From Terribacillus aidingensis (lineage in GTDB: Bacteria; Bacillota; Bacilli; Bacillales; Amphibacillaceae): a stretch of 64,000 nt of DNA. The notes under the pieces are model-generated. The model did no database searches. It was not told where the DNA came from and saw only the letters and a program-made list of their open reading frames with translations. The stretch's first letter is position 1. The number at the start of each line of letters is the position of its first letter. The stretch covers positions 248,001-312,000 of the forward strand of contig NZ_OBEK01000001.1 of NCBI RefSeq assembly GCF_900215625.1, read 5' to 3'. This document shows positions 26,449-35,179 of this stretch, piece after piece. A program made the position numbers and the translations under genes.

Positions 26449-26844
26449 ATGAAAAAGACCATAAACGTAGTAGGCGCAGTAATCAAACAAAACAACAAAA
26501 TATTATGCGCCCAAAGAGGAACAGAAAAGTCTCTACCTCTAAAATGGGAGTTCCCAGGCGGTAAAATAGAAAAAGGTGAGACACCTCAGGAAGCACTAAA
26601 AAGAGAGCTTACTGAAGAGATGCACTGTACGATTTCTATCGGAGATGCTATTGAAGATACAACTTATGAATATGACTTTGGGATAGTTAACCTTAATACA
26701 TATTATTGCGAATTAGTAGAAGGAGAACCAACCCTAACAGAGCATGTAGCAATCAGATGGTTAGCCCCAGAAGAGTTACACATCCTGGACTGGGCACCGG
26801 CAGACATTCCAGCTATTGAAAAGATCCAATTAGACCATAAATAA
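26449..26844 (+). CDS. MutT-like Nudix hydrolase ((deoxy)nucleoside triphosphate pyrophosphohydrolase)
   Basis: 131 residues. A complete Nudix box runs from GGKIEKGETPQEALKREL into TEEM (pattern Gx5Ex7REUxEE). It begins with VVGAVIKQNNKILCAQRG, typical of 8-oxo-dGTP or CTP pyrophosphohydrolases of MutT type. It lies 83 bases upstream of the large PLD-helicase gene on the same strand. MutT-like genes are often found beside DUF3427 helicases, which hints that it cleans or produces a nucleotide used by that system rather than acting as the housekeeping MutT. The link is inference from position. Confidence 0.85.
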   Translation: MKKTINVVGAVIKQNNKILCAQRGTEKSLPLKWEFPGGKIEKGETPQEALKRELTEEMHCTISIGDAIEDTTYEYDFGIVNLNTYYCELVEGEPTLTEHVAIRWLAPEELHILDWAPADIPAIEKIQLDHK

Positions 26845-26927
26845 GCACATTTTACTAATTATCCATTTACCCCATAGATAAAAAACATTACAATTAAGCT
26901 ATTAATTGGTAATGAATGGTGGAGTAA

Positions 26928-29813
26928 ATGGATAATTTTATTAGCAGCTTAAAGGATTCATTGCATAACGGATTTATTGATCATACATATAGTAATCAAA
27001 AAAATTTTAATCCTCAGTTATTGGTGAACAATCACCAAGAGAATACGACAGTATTGCAATCACTATTGGAGGAATTAGAAGTTTGTCAAAGTTTTATATT
27101 CTCGGTGGCTTTTATTACAGAGAGTGGATTAGCTACATTGAAGACGGTTCTTTATGATTTGGCGCAACGGGGGATAAAGGGGCGTATTTTAACGTCTACT
27201 TTCTTGCAGTTTAATTCGCCCAAGGCTTTTCGTGAGTTATTAAAGATTCCAAATGTAGATGTTAAACTGACGGATTTGCCTGGTTTCCATGCAAAAGGTT
27301 ATATTTTTCACCACGAGACACATCATACATTGGTTATTGGCAGTTCTAACCTTACTGCCCAAGCACTTCAAGTGAATTACGAATGGAATGTGAAGCTTAC
27401 TTCGCACCAAGATGGGGAGATTATTAAGCATTTCTCTAATCAATTTGATGATGTCTGGGCTAAGGCTTTTCCGCTTACAGAAGAGTGGATAGAGAAGTAT
27501 GCAGTTGCCTATGAGGATAGTAAAGAGAAGCGAGCAGTTGAGAAAGTAATAGAGTTACCTGCTGATTATCGGATCAATACGATTCAGGATGCTTTAAGTA
27601 TTGAACCAAATAAAATGCAGGAAGCTGCTTTAGCGCAAATCCAAGCAGTAAGAGATGCGGGCCATAATAAGGGGTTAATTATTTCGGCGACTGGAACAGG
27701 GAAAACGTTTTTGTCGGCGTTTGATGTACGCAGCGTGCAGCCAGAACGCATGCTTTTTATCGTGCACCGTGAACAGATTTTGCAAAAAGCAATGAGCGAC
27801 TATAAAAAGATTCTCGGTGGGCAAGATGAGCAGTTTGGTATCTTTTCTGGATCTTCTAGAGAGATAGATAGAAAGTATGTATTTGCTACGATTCAGACAT
27901 TGTCCAAGAAGGATAATCTCGATTTATTTGAGAGAGAAGCATTTGACTATGTGCTGATTGATGAGGTTCATAAGGCCGGAGCCAAATCCTATCAAAGAGT
28001 AATCGACTATTTTGAGCCTACGTTCATGTTAGGCATGACGGCGACGCCAGAGCGTATGGATGACTTTAATATATATGAATTGTTTGACTATAATATTGCC
28101 TATGAGATTCGCTTGCAGGAAGCTTTAGAGGAGGATATGCTTTCTCCTTTCCATTATTACGGGGTTACAGATATTGAGTACAATGGCGAGCTGATTAGTG
28201 AAACGGCTATACTCGCTCATCTAGTTACCGATGAACGAATCAACCATATTATTGAGAAGGTAAATTATTATGGTTATTCTGGTGAATCGGTGAAAGGACT
28301 TATCTTCTGTAGTAGGAAAGAAGAAACGCATCAGCTAGCAAATGCACTAAATGAAAGAGGCTATCGAACATGTGCTTTAACAGGTGATGATTCACAAGAG
28401 GTGCGTATAAGTAGGGTCGAGCAGCTTGAAAATGGGGAACTGGATTACATCTTGACGGTAGATATCTTTAACGAAGGAATCGATATACCGTCGATTAACC
28501 AAGTTGTGATGTTGCGACAAACCTCATCTAGTATTATCTTTATCCAGCAGCTAGGACGAGGTTTACGTAAGCATAATTCAAAGGAATACGTGACCATTAT
28601 TGATTTTATCGGTAACTATAAAAATAACTACTTAATCCCAGTAGCTCTGTCTGGTGAAAGCTCCCAAAATAAAGATGCAATTCGACGCCGCATGAAGAAC
28701 ACGGATTATATTAAGGGAATCTCTACAGTTAACTTTGAGGAAATAGCGAAGAAACAAATCTATAAGTCTATTAGTGACAGTAAGCTGACGGCGATGAGGA
28801 TATTAAAAGATGCTTATACAGCTTTAAGAAATCGTTTGGGTAGAGTTCCGTATTTGCATGACTTTATTCTAAATCATTCGATTGATCCTGAAGTACTCGT
28901 TAAATCTAAAGATAATTATCATCTATTCCTCACTGCGGTAAAAGAGGAAGTACCCGCAATCTCAGACTACGAGAATAGAGTTCTGACAATGGTTTCGCAG
29001 GAACTGCTTAATGGGAAACGCCTGCATGAAATTGTGTTGTTAGAGATGCTAAGCGAGCATGCAGAAATCTCTTATGAAGAATATAGACGCACATTAGCGG
29101 ATAGAGAGCTATCGTATGATGACAAAACGTTAGCATCTGTACTCCGTATAGTTGATCTATCCTTCTTCAGTCAAACGAACCGGAGAAAGTATGGGGATTG
29201 GCCGCTTGTTTTTGTCGAGAACCATACATTGAAGTTGAGACAGGAACTAAAGGAGAGTATCACTAATAATGATACTTTTGCGTATCTCCTGAAGGATGTA
29301 CTTGCAACCTCTAAGGAAAAGAATAAACGATACGGCAACAACATTCTTACTCGCTATGAGAAATACACACGAAAAGACGCCTGCCGACTATTAAATTGGG
29401 ACAGCGATGAAAGCTCTACTATTTATGGTTATAAGACAAAGCATCAAACGTGTCCAATCTTTGTCACATACCACAAAGATGAAGATGTAGAATCTAGCGT
29501 GGCTTATGATGATACTTTCTTGAATGAACAAACATTCAAGTGGTACACCAGAAGCAAACGAACCGTCGCGTCAAAAGAAGTAGCGGAGATCATTGATGCA
29601 GATCAAAACGACATCGACGTTCACTTATTTGTAAAGAAAGATGATGATGAAGGTATTGGTTTCTACTATCTTGGTCAGGTGCATCCCGATAAACAAACTG
29701 TTCAGCAGGAAGAGATGAGAAATGGGGAAGATAAAGTCATTCCTGTTGTGACGATGAATATGGTTTTGGAAGAACCTGTTGATAAGAAGATTTATCGGTA
29801 TATTGTGGAGTAA
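26928..29813 (+). CDS. PLD-nuclease / DEAD-like helicase / DUF3427 protein
   Basis: 961 residues. Residues about 50-180 form a phospholipase-D-type nuclease domain with a single HKD motif (FHAKGYIFHHE at about 120, then GSSNLTAQAL). A superfamily-2 helicase follows: Walker A SATGTGKT (about 252), DEVH (about 344), MTATPERMD, and motif VI QLGRGLRKHNS (about 540). The last 350 residues match the DUF3427 architecture and end in a beta-rich segment. One HKD per chain implies a dimeric nuclease. The plan is that of restriction-type or phage-defence enzymes. It has a GGTGG ribosome site and a strong terminator downstream. Confidence 0.88.
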   Translation: MDNFISSLKDSLHNGFIDHTYSNQKNFNPQLLVNNHQENTTVLQSLLEELEVCQSFIFSVAFITESGLATLKTVLYDLAQRGIKGRILTSTFLQFNSPKAFRELLKIPNVDVKLTDLPGFHAKGYIFHHETHHTLVIGSSNLTAQALQVNYEWNVKLTSHQDGEIIKHFSNQFDDVWAKAFPLTEEWIEKYAVAYEDSKEKRAVEKVIELPADYRINTIQDALSIEPNKMQEAALAQIQAVRDAGHNKGLIISATGTGKTFLSAFDVRSVQPERMLFIVHREQILQKAMSDYKKILGGQDEQFGIFSGSSREIDRKYVFATIQTLSKKDNLDLFEREAFDYVLIDEVHKAGAKSYQRVIDYFEPTFMLGMTATPERMDDFNIYELFDYNIAYEIRLQEALEEDMLSPFHYYGVTDIEYNGELISETAILAHLVTDERINHIIEKVNYYGYSGESVKGLIFCSRKEETHQLANALNERGYRTCALTGDDSQEVRISRVEQLENGELDYILTVDIFNEGIDIPSINQVVMLRQTSSSIIFIQQLGRGLRKHNSKEYVTIIDFIGNYKNNYLIPVALSGESSQNKDAIRRRMKNTDYIKGISTVNFEEIAKKQIYKSISDSKLTAMRILKDAYTALRNRLGRVPYLHDFILNHSIDPEVLVKSKDNYHLFLTAVKEEVPAISDYENRVLTMVSQELLNGKRLHEIVLLEMLSEHAEISYEEYRRTLADRELSYDDKTLASVLRIVDLSFFSQTNRRKYGDWPLVFVENHTLKLRQELKESITNNDTFAYLLKDVLATSKEKNKRYGNNILTRYEKYTRKDACRLLNWDSDESSTIYGYKTKHQTCPIFVTYHKDEDVESSVAYDDTFLNEQTFKWYTRSKRTVASKEVAEIIDADQNDIDVHLFVKKDDDEGIGFYYLGQVHPDKQTVQQEEMRNGEDKVIPVVTMNMVLEEPVDKKIYRYIVE

Positions 29814-29838
29814 TTGATACTGTACTTAGGTTTATGTA

Positions 29839-29866
29839 CCCCAACCAACTGCTTGGTTGGGGTTTT
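29839..29866 (+). terminator. Terminator between the PLD-helicase and NERD-helicase genes
   Basis: CCCCAACCAA-CTGC-TTGGTTGGGG is a 10-bp perfect stem followed by TTTTC. It separates the two helicase genes into distinct transcripts or allows partial read-through. Confidence 0.85.
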
Positions 29867-29911
29867 CTTCAAATCATTTGACCCCATAAAGGGGAGAAGG
29901 GGTTATAACTT

Positions 29912-31822
29912 GTGGCTTACACTGTACCAGAATCAATAAGAACCACAGCAACCGCAGGAGAGCGGTTACTCTTTTCTACATTTAAGAACTATTTACCGGA
30001 TGATTACATTGTGTATTTTGAACCTGATATTCATGGCAGAAGACCAGATTTCGTTATCGTTGGTCCAGATCTAGGGTTACTAGTTTTAGAAGTGAAGGAT
30101 TACACGAAGAATACACTTTTCCAGCTGAATCAAGATGAATGGACAATTGTAACTTCAGCTGGTGAACAGACGAAGGTAAAGAGCCCACTAGTACAAGCTC
30201 GGGAGAATATGTTTCACTTGGTTAACACATTGAAGAAGGACAAGAACCTTCTTCAGCTTGAAGGGAAATATGCTTACAGCTTGAAGTTCCCTTATGGTTC
30301 TGGGGCAGTTTTCACAAGGTTAACACAAAAGGATTTTATCCAGCATGACTTGTATGCGGTTGTGGAGCCTTCTCTTTGCTTAACACGGGATGAAATTAAC
30401 CCGGACGATGAGGCGTTTTCTGAAGAGATACTGATTGAGAAAATCTTGAATATGTTTACTGTGCCATATCGTTTGCGGGAGCCATTAAGTAAGGCTGATA
30501 TTGATGCCATTCGTTATCACTTATTTCCGGAAGTTCGAATTAGTGCAGAATTTAAGCAACCTTCTCCGTATCAAGATCAGTTGTTATTGTCACTGCACAA
30601 CATTAAAGCAATGGATCTACATCAAGAGAATTTGGCGAAGCAAATTGGAGATAAGAATCGTTTGATTCGAGGCGTGGCAGGTAGTGGTAAAACATTGATC
30701 TTAGCTAGCAGAGCGAAGTTACTAGCGAAGGAGAATCCAGATTGGAATATCTTGATTCTTTGCTATAACATCTCTCTTGCACGCTTTATTGAACAGATGG
30801 TTTCACAAATGATGCTGCAGCCTGATAATTTATTTGATTTTGATGAACAACATGATAACTCAAAGCATGGTATCGAGGTACGCAATTTTCATGGGTGGTT
30901 GAAACATGATTTAAAATGCTCGGACCAATCGATCCCGAATATGCTCGAAAAACTTCGGAATAAGGAAGCCATTTTGCCGAAATATGATGCTATTCTCATT
31001 GATGAAGGACAAGACTTTGAATCTGAATGGTTTGAGCTAGTAAGTGAGTTACTTAACGAGAATACAAAATCTCTGCTGCTTGTAGAAGATCGTGCTCAAT
31101 CAATTTATAAGCGTAAACGCTCCTACGTGCAGGATACGGGCTTAGACTTCCGCGGGCGGTCTAAGGTACTCAATATTAACTATCGAAACACCGCTCAAAT
31201 CGTTAAGTTCGCCTGGGACTTTTACCAAGCGCACTCGAAACTTAAAAATAAGGTAGTGACGAAAGAGACAGAGGGCGAGATTATTGCTCCGCAAAGTACA
31301 AGAAGAAAGGGCTTTGAACCCGCAATCGTAAAAGCAGAGTCCTTTGCAAAGGAAGCAAAGATCGTCGCCAAACAAATGAAGAAGTTACATGAACAAAAGA
31401 AAGTCCCGTATTCAGAAATGCTCATTCTGTACCGCGTAAAAGGAACCTACAAGATGAGTTACATAGATACACTAATACGTGCATTAAAAGAAGAAGGAAT
31501 TTCGTACTACTGGCTCACCGAGAATAGCCAGTCCAAACGCAACTTCCAAAAAGATGACGAATCCGTAAAAATCAGCACAATTGACAGTAGTAAAGGACTC
31601 GATTTCCAAGCAGTATTCATTGTAAACGCAGATAACATTCCATATGCTTTGCAGGATGATGAAGAAAGGGAAGCTTCCTTACTTTACATAGGCATGACAA
31701 GAGCAAAAGATTATTTGTGTATTTCTTATTCTGGAGAATCTGTTTTTACGCGTTATTTTGATCAGGTGTTGGAGGAGAGGAAACGAGACTTAGAAGATGA
31801 AAATGGTTTTAAGAGTGTATGA
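29912..31822 (+). CDS. NERD-domain nuclease fused to a UvrD/Rep-type helicase
   Basis: 636 residues. Residues about 10-125 form a nuclease-related (NERD) domain with the restriction-like core RRPDFVIVGPDLGLLVLEVKD (Asp, Glu-x-Lys). Then comes a superfamily-1 helicase with Walker A GVAGSGKT (about 255), Walker B LIDEGQDFE (about 362), VEDRAQSIYKRK, and motif V/VI DSSKGLDFQAVF and YIGMTRAKDYL. NERD helicases are thought to process DNA and recur in defence islands. GTG start with GGAGAAGGGG upstream. It directly follows the PLD-helicase gene; cooperation is inferred. Confidence 0.86.
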   Translation: MAYTVPESIRTTATAGERLLFSTFKNYLPDDYIVYFEPDIHGRRPDFVIVGPDLGLLVLEVKDYTKNTLFQLNQDEWTIVTSAGEQTKVKSPLVQARENMFHLVNTLKKDKNLLQLEGKYAYSLKFPYGSGAVFTRLTQKDFIQHDLYAVVEPSLCLTRDEINPDDEAFSEEILIEKILNMFTVPYRLREPLSKADIDAIRYHLFPEVRISAEFKQPSPYQDQLLLSLHNIKAMDLHQENLAKQIGDKNRLIRGVAGSGKTLILASRAKLLAKENPDWNILILCYNISLARFIEQMVSQMMLQPDNLFDFDEQHDNSKHGIEVRNFHGWLKHDLKCSDQSIPNMLEKLRNKEAILPKYDAILIDEGQDFESEWFELVSELLNENTKSLLLVEDRAQSIYKRKRSYVQDTGLDFRGRSKVLNINYRNTAQIVKFAWDFYQAHSKLKNKVVTKETEGEIIAPQSTRRKGFEPAIVKAESFAKEAKIVAKQMKKLHEQKKVPYSEMLILYRVKGTYKMSYIDTLIRALKEEGISYYWLTENSQSKRNFQKDDESVKISTIDSSKGLDFQAVFIVNADNIPYALQDDEEREASLLYIGMTRAKDYLCISYSGESVFTRYFDQVLEERKRDLEDENGFKSV

Positions 31823-31907
31823 ATTTTGAAATAAAAGCTTACTTTATTTTTTCTTTAAAACTTAATATATGGAAAGTGAGATTAACAATGATGAAACACT
31901 ATAACGA

Positions 31908-31945
31908 AACTATCCCTGAGAAGTGTCCACTTACCAGGGATAGTT
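31908..31945. repeat. Long near-perfect inverted repeat
   Basis: AACTATCCCTG and CAGGGATAGTT form an 11-bp perfect stem, and inside it AAGTG pairs with CACTT across a 2-base loop. No T-run on either side. It lies between the NERD-helicase gene and the LXG locus and may mark a module border. Confidence 0.5.
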
Positions 31946-32057
31946 CCATCCTGTGTATGGCATGATTAAAAGATAAAGAATGGAATAACGCTACTTTGTA
32001 GTTTCAGAGTCATTTAGCCAATTCCTCGTTATAAAAAAATCATTAAAAACTTAGTAG

Positions 32058-32528
32058 TTATTCCCGTGTAGAGAGATATTTTTCTAAATGCTTTTTTCCA
32101 GAATTACTTTTGGGGATAATACCTAGATGCTCATATTTCCAGATAGTTTTCCTTTCATGAGGGTCTATACTTGTAAGATCATCATAATTAAAGTCAATTC
32201 TAAACTTTCCCGCCTTATCAAAGAACATAGTGAAATTTGTCCAAGTCTCTTGACCATTATTCTTAAATGCTCTCCAAAGTTCTTGAGTTAAATCAACTAA
32301 TTCATTCCACTTTTTGATATATTCTTGTTCGGTAACTGAAAATAATTCAGTTACTTCATGACTGTATACAGGCTTATCGCTACGTTCTGGATAATAATAA
32401 AAGTAAGCAGTCTGTGATCCTTCCAGAACCTCACCGTATAAATATACCTTAGACCACTCTTCTGGAATGGTTTCTACAACAACTCCAGCTACCTGTTGAT
32501 ATAATTGTTCCAATCTTTCTTCATTCAT
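32058..32528 (-). CDS. YezG/EsaG-family immunity protein (DUF600)
   Basis: 156 residues, acidic, with the DUF600 pattern TAYFYYYPERSDKPVYS and, in the second half, GKFRIDFNYDDL and a closing WKYEHLGI. Proteins of this family (YezG, EsaG) bind and block the nuclease domains of LXG or EsaD toxins in the cytoplasm of the producer. It overlaps by eight bases with the end of the disrupted toxin gene, the usual toxin-immunity coupling. The toxin it belonged to is broken, so it may now be an orphan immunity protein guarding against sibling cells. Confidence 0.85.
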   Translation of the reverse strand: MNEERLEQLYQQVAGVVVETIPEEWSKVYLYGEVLEGSQTAYFYYYPERSDKPVYSHEVTELFSVTEQEYIKKWNELVDLTQELWRAFKNNGQETWTNFTMFFDKAGKFRIDFNYDDLTSIDPHERKTIWKYEHLGIIPKSNSGKKHLEKYLSTRE

Positions 32529-33619
32529 CTAACTGTCTCCCTCCCGGTACATTATCGAATCTTCTAATTTCCCAGTCATCATCACCAATTTTATACTTAA
32601 TATTAAAACTCTCTGGACGTTGTGAATTAGCCTTGTAGTTTGGGGTTATCTTCACTTTTACCTCGTCACCATATTTAAGTGCATCTGCCCATTTTTTCTC
32701 AAGTTTTTTCCATTCGCCTTTATTTAAATTTCCGTTCATTGGAACAAGATTATCAAGGTTTCCGGAACCTTTGAAAACACTCGCAATTAGGTGACCACCT
32801 TCATCATCAGCTTTTCTATCTTCTCTTCGTGCTATCTTTTGAGCATAGTTATTTCTTTTTCCATCTCCTAATTTTAATGTTCCTTCAGCACTATTTATCC
32901 GACCATGAGCGTCTGTTTTATAATTGTATCCTTCTTTACTTGTATACTCGACATTTGGTTTTAATACTTTTTTGCGGCCAACCTTAGTATATTGGTCACC
33001 ATATTTAACTCTTGTAGTGCCTGTAACCGAACCTTTATTAATTTCAATCTTCTGCGGATTCGCATTCGGAAGCCCCTTACCTTTAGCAAGTTCATCAACA
33101 CGTTAAAGATGACCGCTTCGAATGGAACGGAAATTATCTTACCTTAGATGATGGTCGTATTAATAGAGCCTATTATGATCCACACTCTAACGGCTCTCTA
33201 TCTAGGCCATCCTATGAATTTGTTTCGCACATACCTGAAGAACGAGAAGTAATGACGGAGTATAAGCAAGAGAATGCCACGAAAGTAGTGATAGACGGTA
33301 CAGTAGGTCTTTATAATTATTTCTTTGGGGATTTGCATACCCTTGCAGATTCAGATGCTTCCCTTGGTGAATATACTATGGCCTCTCTATTTACAGTTGG
33401 TAAACCCTTAAAAGCCGGAAAAGATGTAGGTAAGTTTACATTTTCCTCTTTTTCAGAGCGGCGGTTTTGCCCTTTGAATTTATCGTTCAGAGTTGTAATG
33501 CCGTTTATGGCTTGCTTGACTTGTTCGACGCCTTCTTTTGTTTTATTGATGAATTTCTTTGTACTGTCGACTTGCTGCTGGATGTCTTGTACATCTAAGT
33601 TTTTAATTGCTTTCACCAC
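32521..33619 (-). pseudogene. LXG nuclease toxin (EsaD/YeeF type) broken by internal inversion and deletion
   Basis: Three pieces. The LXG start (minus strand, from 33619 to about 33461) encodes MVKAIKNLDVQDIQQQVDS and on to about residue 50, then is lost after an extra base. The nuclease tail (minus strand, 33102 to 32521) is open for about 193 codons without a start and contains DDEGGHLIASVFKGSGNLDN, the DNA/RNA non-specific endonuclease motif. Between them, 33103 to about 33445 is the toxin's middle part but on the plus strand. About 200 residues found in the intact paralogue at 35180-36886 are missing. No functional toxin can be made from it, although a short internal reading frame (from 32739) persists. 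Confidence 0.85.
33103..33445 (+). other. Inverted central segment of the LXG toxin gene
   Basis: Read on the plus strand it encodes KDDRFEWNGNYLTLDDGRIN, then RPSYEFVSHIPEEREVM and on to KPLKAGKDVGK. The first 50 residues are almost identical to the middle of the intact paralogue, which lies on the minus strand. Turning the segment round restores the order LXG start, middle, nuclease tail. The right junction sits at a small palindrome CTCT-TTTTC-AGAG (33446-33458). Confidence 0.85.
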
Positions 33620-33765
33620 CTAATTTTCCGTTAACAGTCTCCTAATAGATAATTATAATAAAGGAAAAATATGGTGAAAGGGTTTGTGAGAAAAACACAA
33701 CTATATTCCATAATTAAACAGTTATAATTATAGAAAAAAGAGTCGGAAGTCATAGGAAATGGATG
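33463..33765. repeat. Direct repeat, copy 1 (LXG 5' end and upstream region)
   Basis: About 300 bases covering the first 50 codons of the broken toxin and its promoter side, roughly 90% identical by eye to 36730-37034 in the same orientation. The shared stretch ends at GAGTCGGAAGTCATAGGAA. The two modules therefore arose by tandem duplication or by repeated insertion at the same anchor. Confidence 0.85.
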
Positions 33766-33980
33766 TAGTAGTGGGATTAGGGGGAATGGTTGCTTTTATA
33801 TGGACAAGCTATAAAGTAGGGAACATTGTGTGATGTTAACTGTCACAGGAAAATGCAGCCACTCTAATATAGAGGAGGGCTAATGTTACCAATATACCTG
33901 CTGTTTAGAAGTTACTTCAGAAGGCAATTATTGAGGGGAGTTAGTCTAGTAATCGATCCAGTTTTAGAAAGTGAGCGATA
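33766..33980. other. Spacer between toxin modules
   Basis: No convincing gene. A 24-codon plus-strand frame at 33759-33833 reads like a single membrane helix (GLGGMVAFIW) but has a poor ribosome site. The rest is AT-rich and holds no hairpin of note. Confidence 0.4.
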
Positions 33981-33983
33981 TTG

Positions 33984-34367
33984 ATGAAGTATATAGCTAC
34001 AGTAACAGATCTTAACCCTCATATTGAGGAAGAAGTTACCCTTAAAATTAATCAGACAGAATTTACAGCTTTTGCTTTTGTTTGTCCTTATCCAATTGAA
34101 TTAGGGGAAAGTTACCCTGTCACAATTGGATTTACAATTCTTGATGATTTGAATATACATGAAATAATCGAGAACAGAAAAGAAATAATCTGTCTTGATT
34201 CAAGCTATGCTTACCTTATAAAAGGTCTGTTGAGTAAGGATTCAATAGATGCTGGAATAACCATTAGTGATGAAGATGGATATTTTTTAAATTACCCAAA
34301 GTTAATAGGAAAACATGTTGAGGTGAGAGTCGACAGAATAAGTGCAGAATTTTTACCAAGAGATTAA
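33984..34367 (+). CDS. Hypothetical protein inside the LXG locus
   Basis: About 127 residues, acidic, predicted mostly beta strands, no signal peptide or membrane helix. I do not recognise a family. It lies on the opposite strand to both toxin modules, between the broken one and the next immunity gene, in a place where extra immunity genes or toxin remnants are common. I took the ATG at 33984; the TTG three bases earlier is equally possible. The ribosome site (GTGAG) is weak. A role as an immunity-like protein is only a guess from position. Confidence 0.55.
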   Translation: MKYIATVTDLNPHIEEEVTLKINQTEFTAFAFVCPYPIELGESYPVTIGFTILDDLNIHEIIENRKEIICLDSSYAYLIKGLLSKDSIDAGITISDEDGYFLNYPKLIGKHVEVRVDRISAEFLPRD

Positions 34368-34441
34368 TTAGCATACAGAGGATCACTTCGAGGTAAGCAG
34401 TTGACTGAAGGGAGATCTTTTATAGAGGAATAGGGGCTTCT

Positions 34442-34600
34442 ATGCGGTGGATAAGCGGAGGTTTAAAGAAAGATGCTCAGTTCAGTCACAGGTCTTCTGG
34501 AATTCGAGTATTTGCCAATCAAGGGTTTTCAGAGGTATTGCTACCAACCATCACATTCAAAATTTTAAAGTATGGATTATATAAATCATCTCTTGGGTGA
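34442..34600 (+). CDS. Possible small protein (52 aa) or gene remnant
   Basis: Open frame from ATG 34442 beginning MRWISGGLKKDAQF and ending KILKYGLYKSSLG, with AGGGGC a few bases upstream. Basic, no membrane helix. It fills the otherwise empty gap 34368-34684. Family not recognised; it may be the tail of a lost gene carried with the toxin modules. Confidence 0.25.
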   Translation: MRWISGGLKKDAQFSHRSSGIRVFANQGFSEVLLPTITFKILKYGLYKSSLG

Positions 34601-34615
34601 TAAAAAACTAAAAAA

Positions 34616-34653
34616 CCCGAATGAGGCACTTTTATAGGGATACTTCATTCGGG
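34616..34653 (-). terminator. Terminator of the second toxin-immunity module
   Basis: CCCGAATGA and TCATTCGGG form a 9-bp stem; the A-rich left flank is a T-run for the minus strand. A second hairpin (ATCACT...AGTGAT, 34661-34682) lies between it and the immunity stop codon. Confidence 0.75.
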
Positions 34654-34684
34654 GTATAGATCACTTCTCACTTAGGAGTGATAT

Positions 34685-35179
34685 TTATTTTTCTGATTCT
34701 GAATTCTTGCTACGCTTAATATATTCTTCAATTATCTTAATATCTCTTTGATTTCTATGGTTCGGCTTAATGTTCAATTTTTCGTATTCCCAAATTACTT
34801 GCTGTTCGTAACTATCCTCATTTTGTATATCATTGTAGCGGTAATCAATGTTTAGTTTTCCTGTTGATAATAATTCGAGTGTTAAGTTGGTCCATTTTTC
34901 TTGATTTTGATTTTCAAACTCGTTCCATAAATCTCTAAGATAGTTATATAGTTCATGTAACTGTTCATTTATTTCCTCTTCAACTACATTCTCCTTATCT
35001 TCGATATCTAAGCTGAAAATAGGAGTATTTCTTTTGGTTGGGAAGTAATAGAAATATGTTCTGTTACTAAATTCGCTTACCGCAGAATACAGTATTACTC
35101 GATCCCAGTCTTCCGGAATAATTATATTTAACTGTTGACCAATTTCTTGGTAAATTTCTTCCATTCTTTCAGTGTCCAT
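34685..35179 (-). CDS. YezG/EsaG-family immunity protein (DUF600), second copy
   Basis: 164 residues with the same plan as the protein at 32058-32528 (RTYFYYFPTKRNTPIFS; later TGKLNIDYRYNDIQ and a closing IWEYEKLNIKP) but clearly diverged, as expected when each immunity protein tracks its own toxin tail. Its ATG directly follows the toxin stop codon, so the pair is co-translated. It should neutralise the nuclease domain of the LXG toxin at 35180-36886. Confidence 0.88.
   Translation of the reverse strand: MDTERMEEIYQEIGQQLNIIIPEDWDRVILYSAVSEFSNRTYFYYFPTKRNTPIFSLDIEDKENVVEEEINEQLHELYNYLRDLWNEFENQNQEKWTNLTLELLSTGKLNIDYRYNDIQNEDSYEQQVIWEYEKLNIKPNHRNQRDIKIIEEYIKRSKNSESEK

Noticed and set aside
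33317-33619. Open minus-strand frame of 100 codons
   Set aside because: Only the first 50 codons are toxin; the rest is antisense of the inverted segment. Covered by the pseudogene entry.
33252-33623. Open plus-strand frame of 123 codons
   Set aside because: It is a chimera of the flipped toxin middle and the antisense of the LXG start.
33759-33833. 24-codon frame resembling a membrane peptide
   Set aside because: No good ribosome site; its counterpart next to the second repeat is not conserved.
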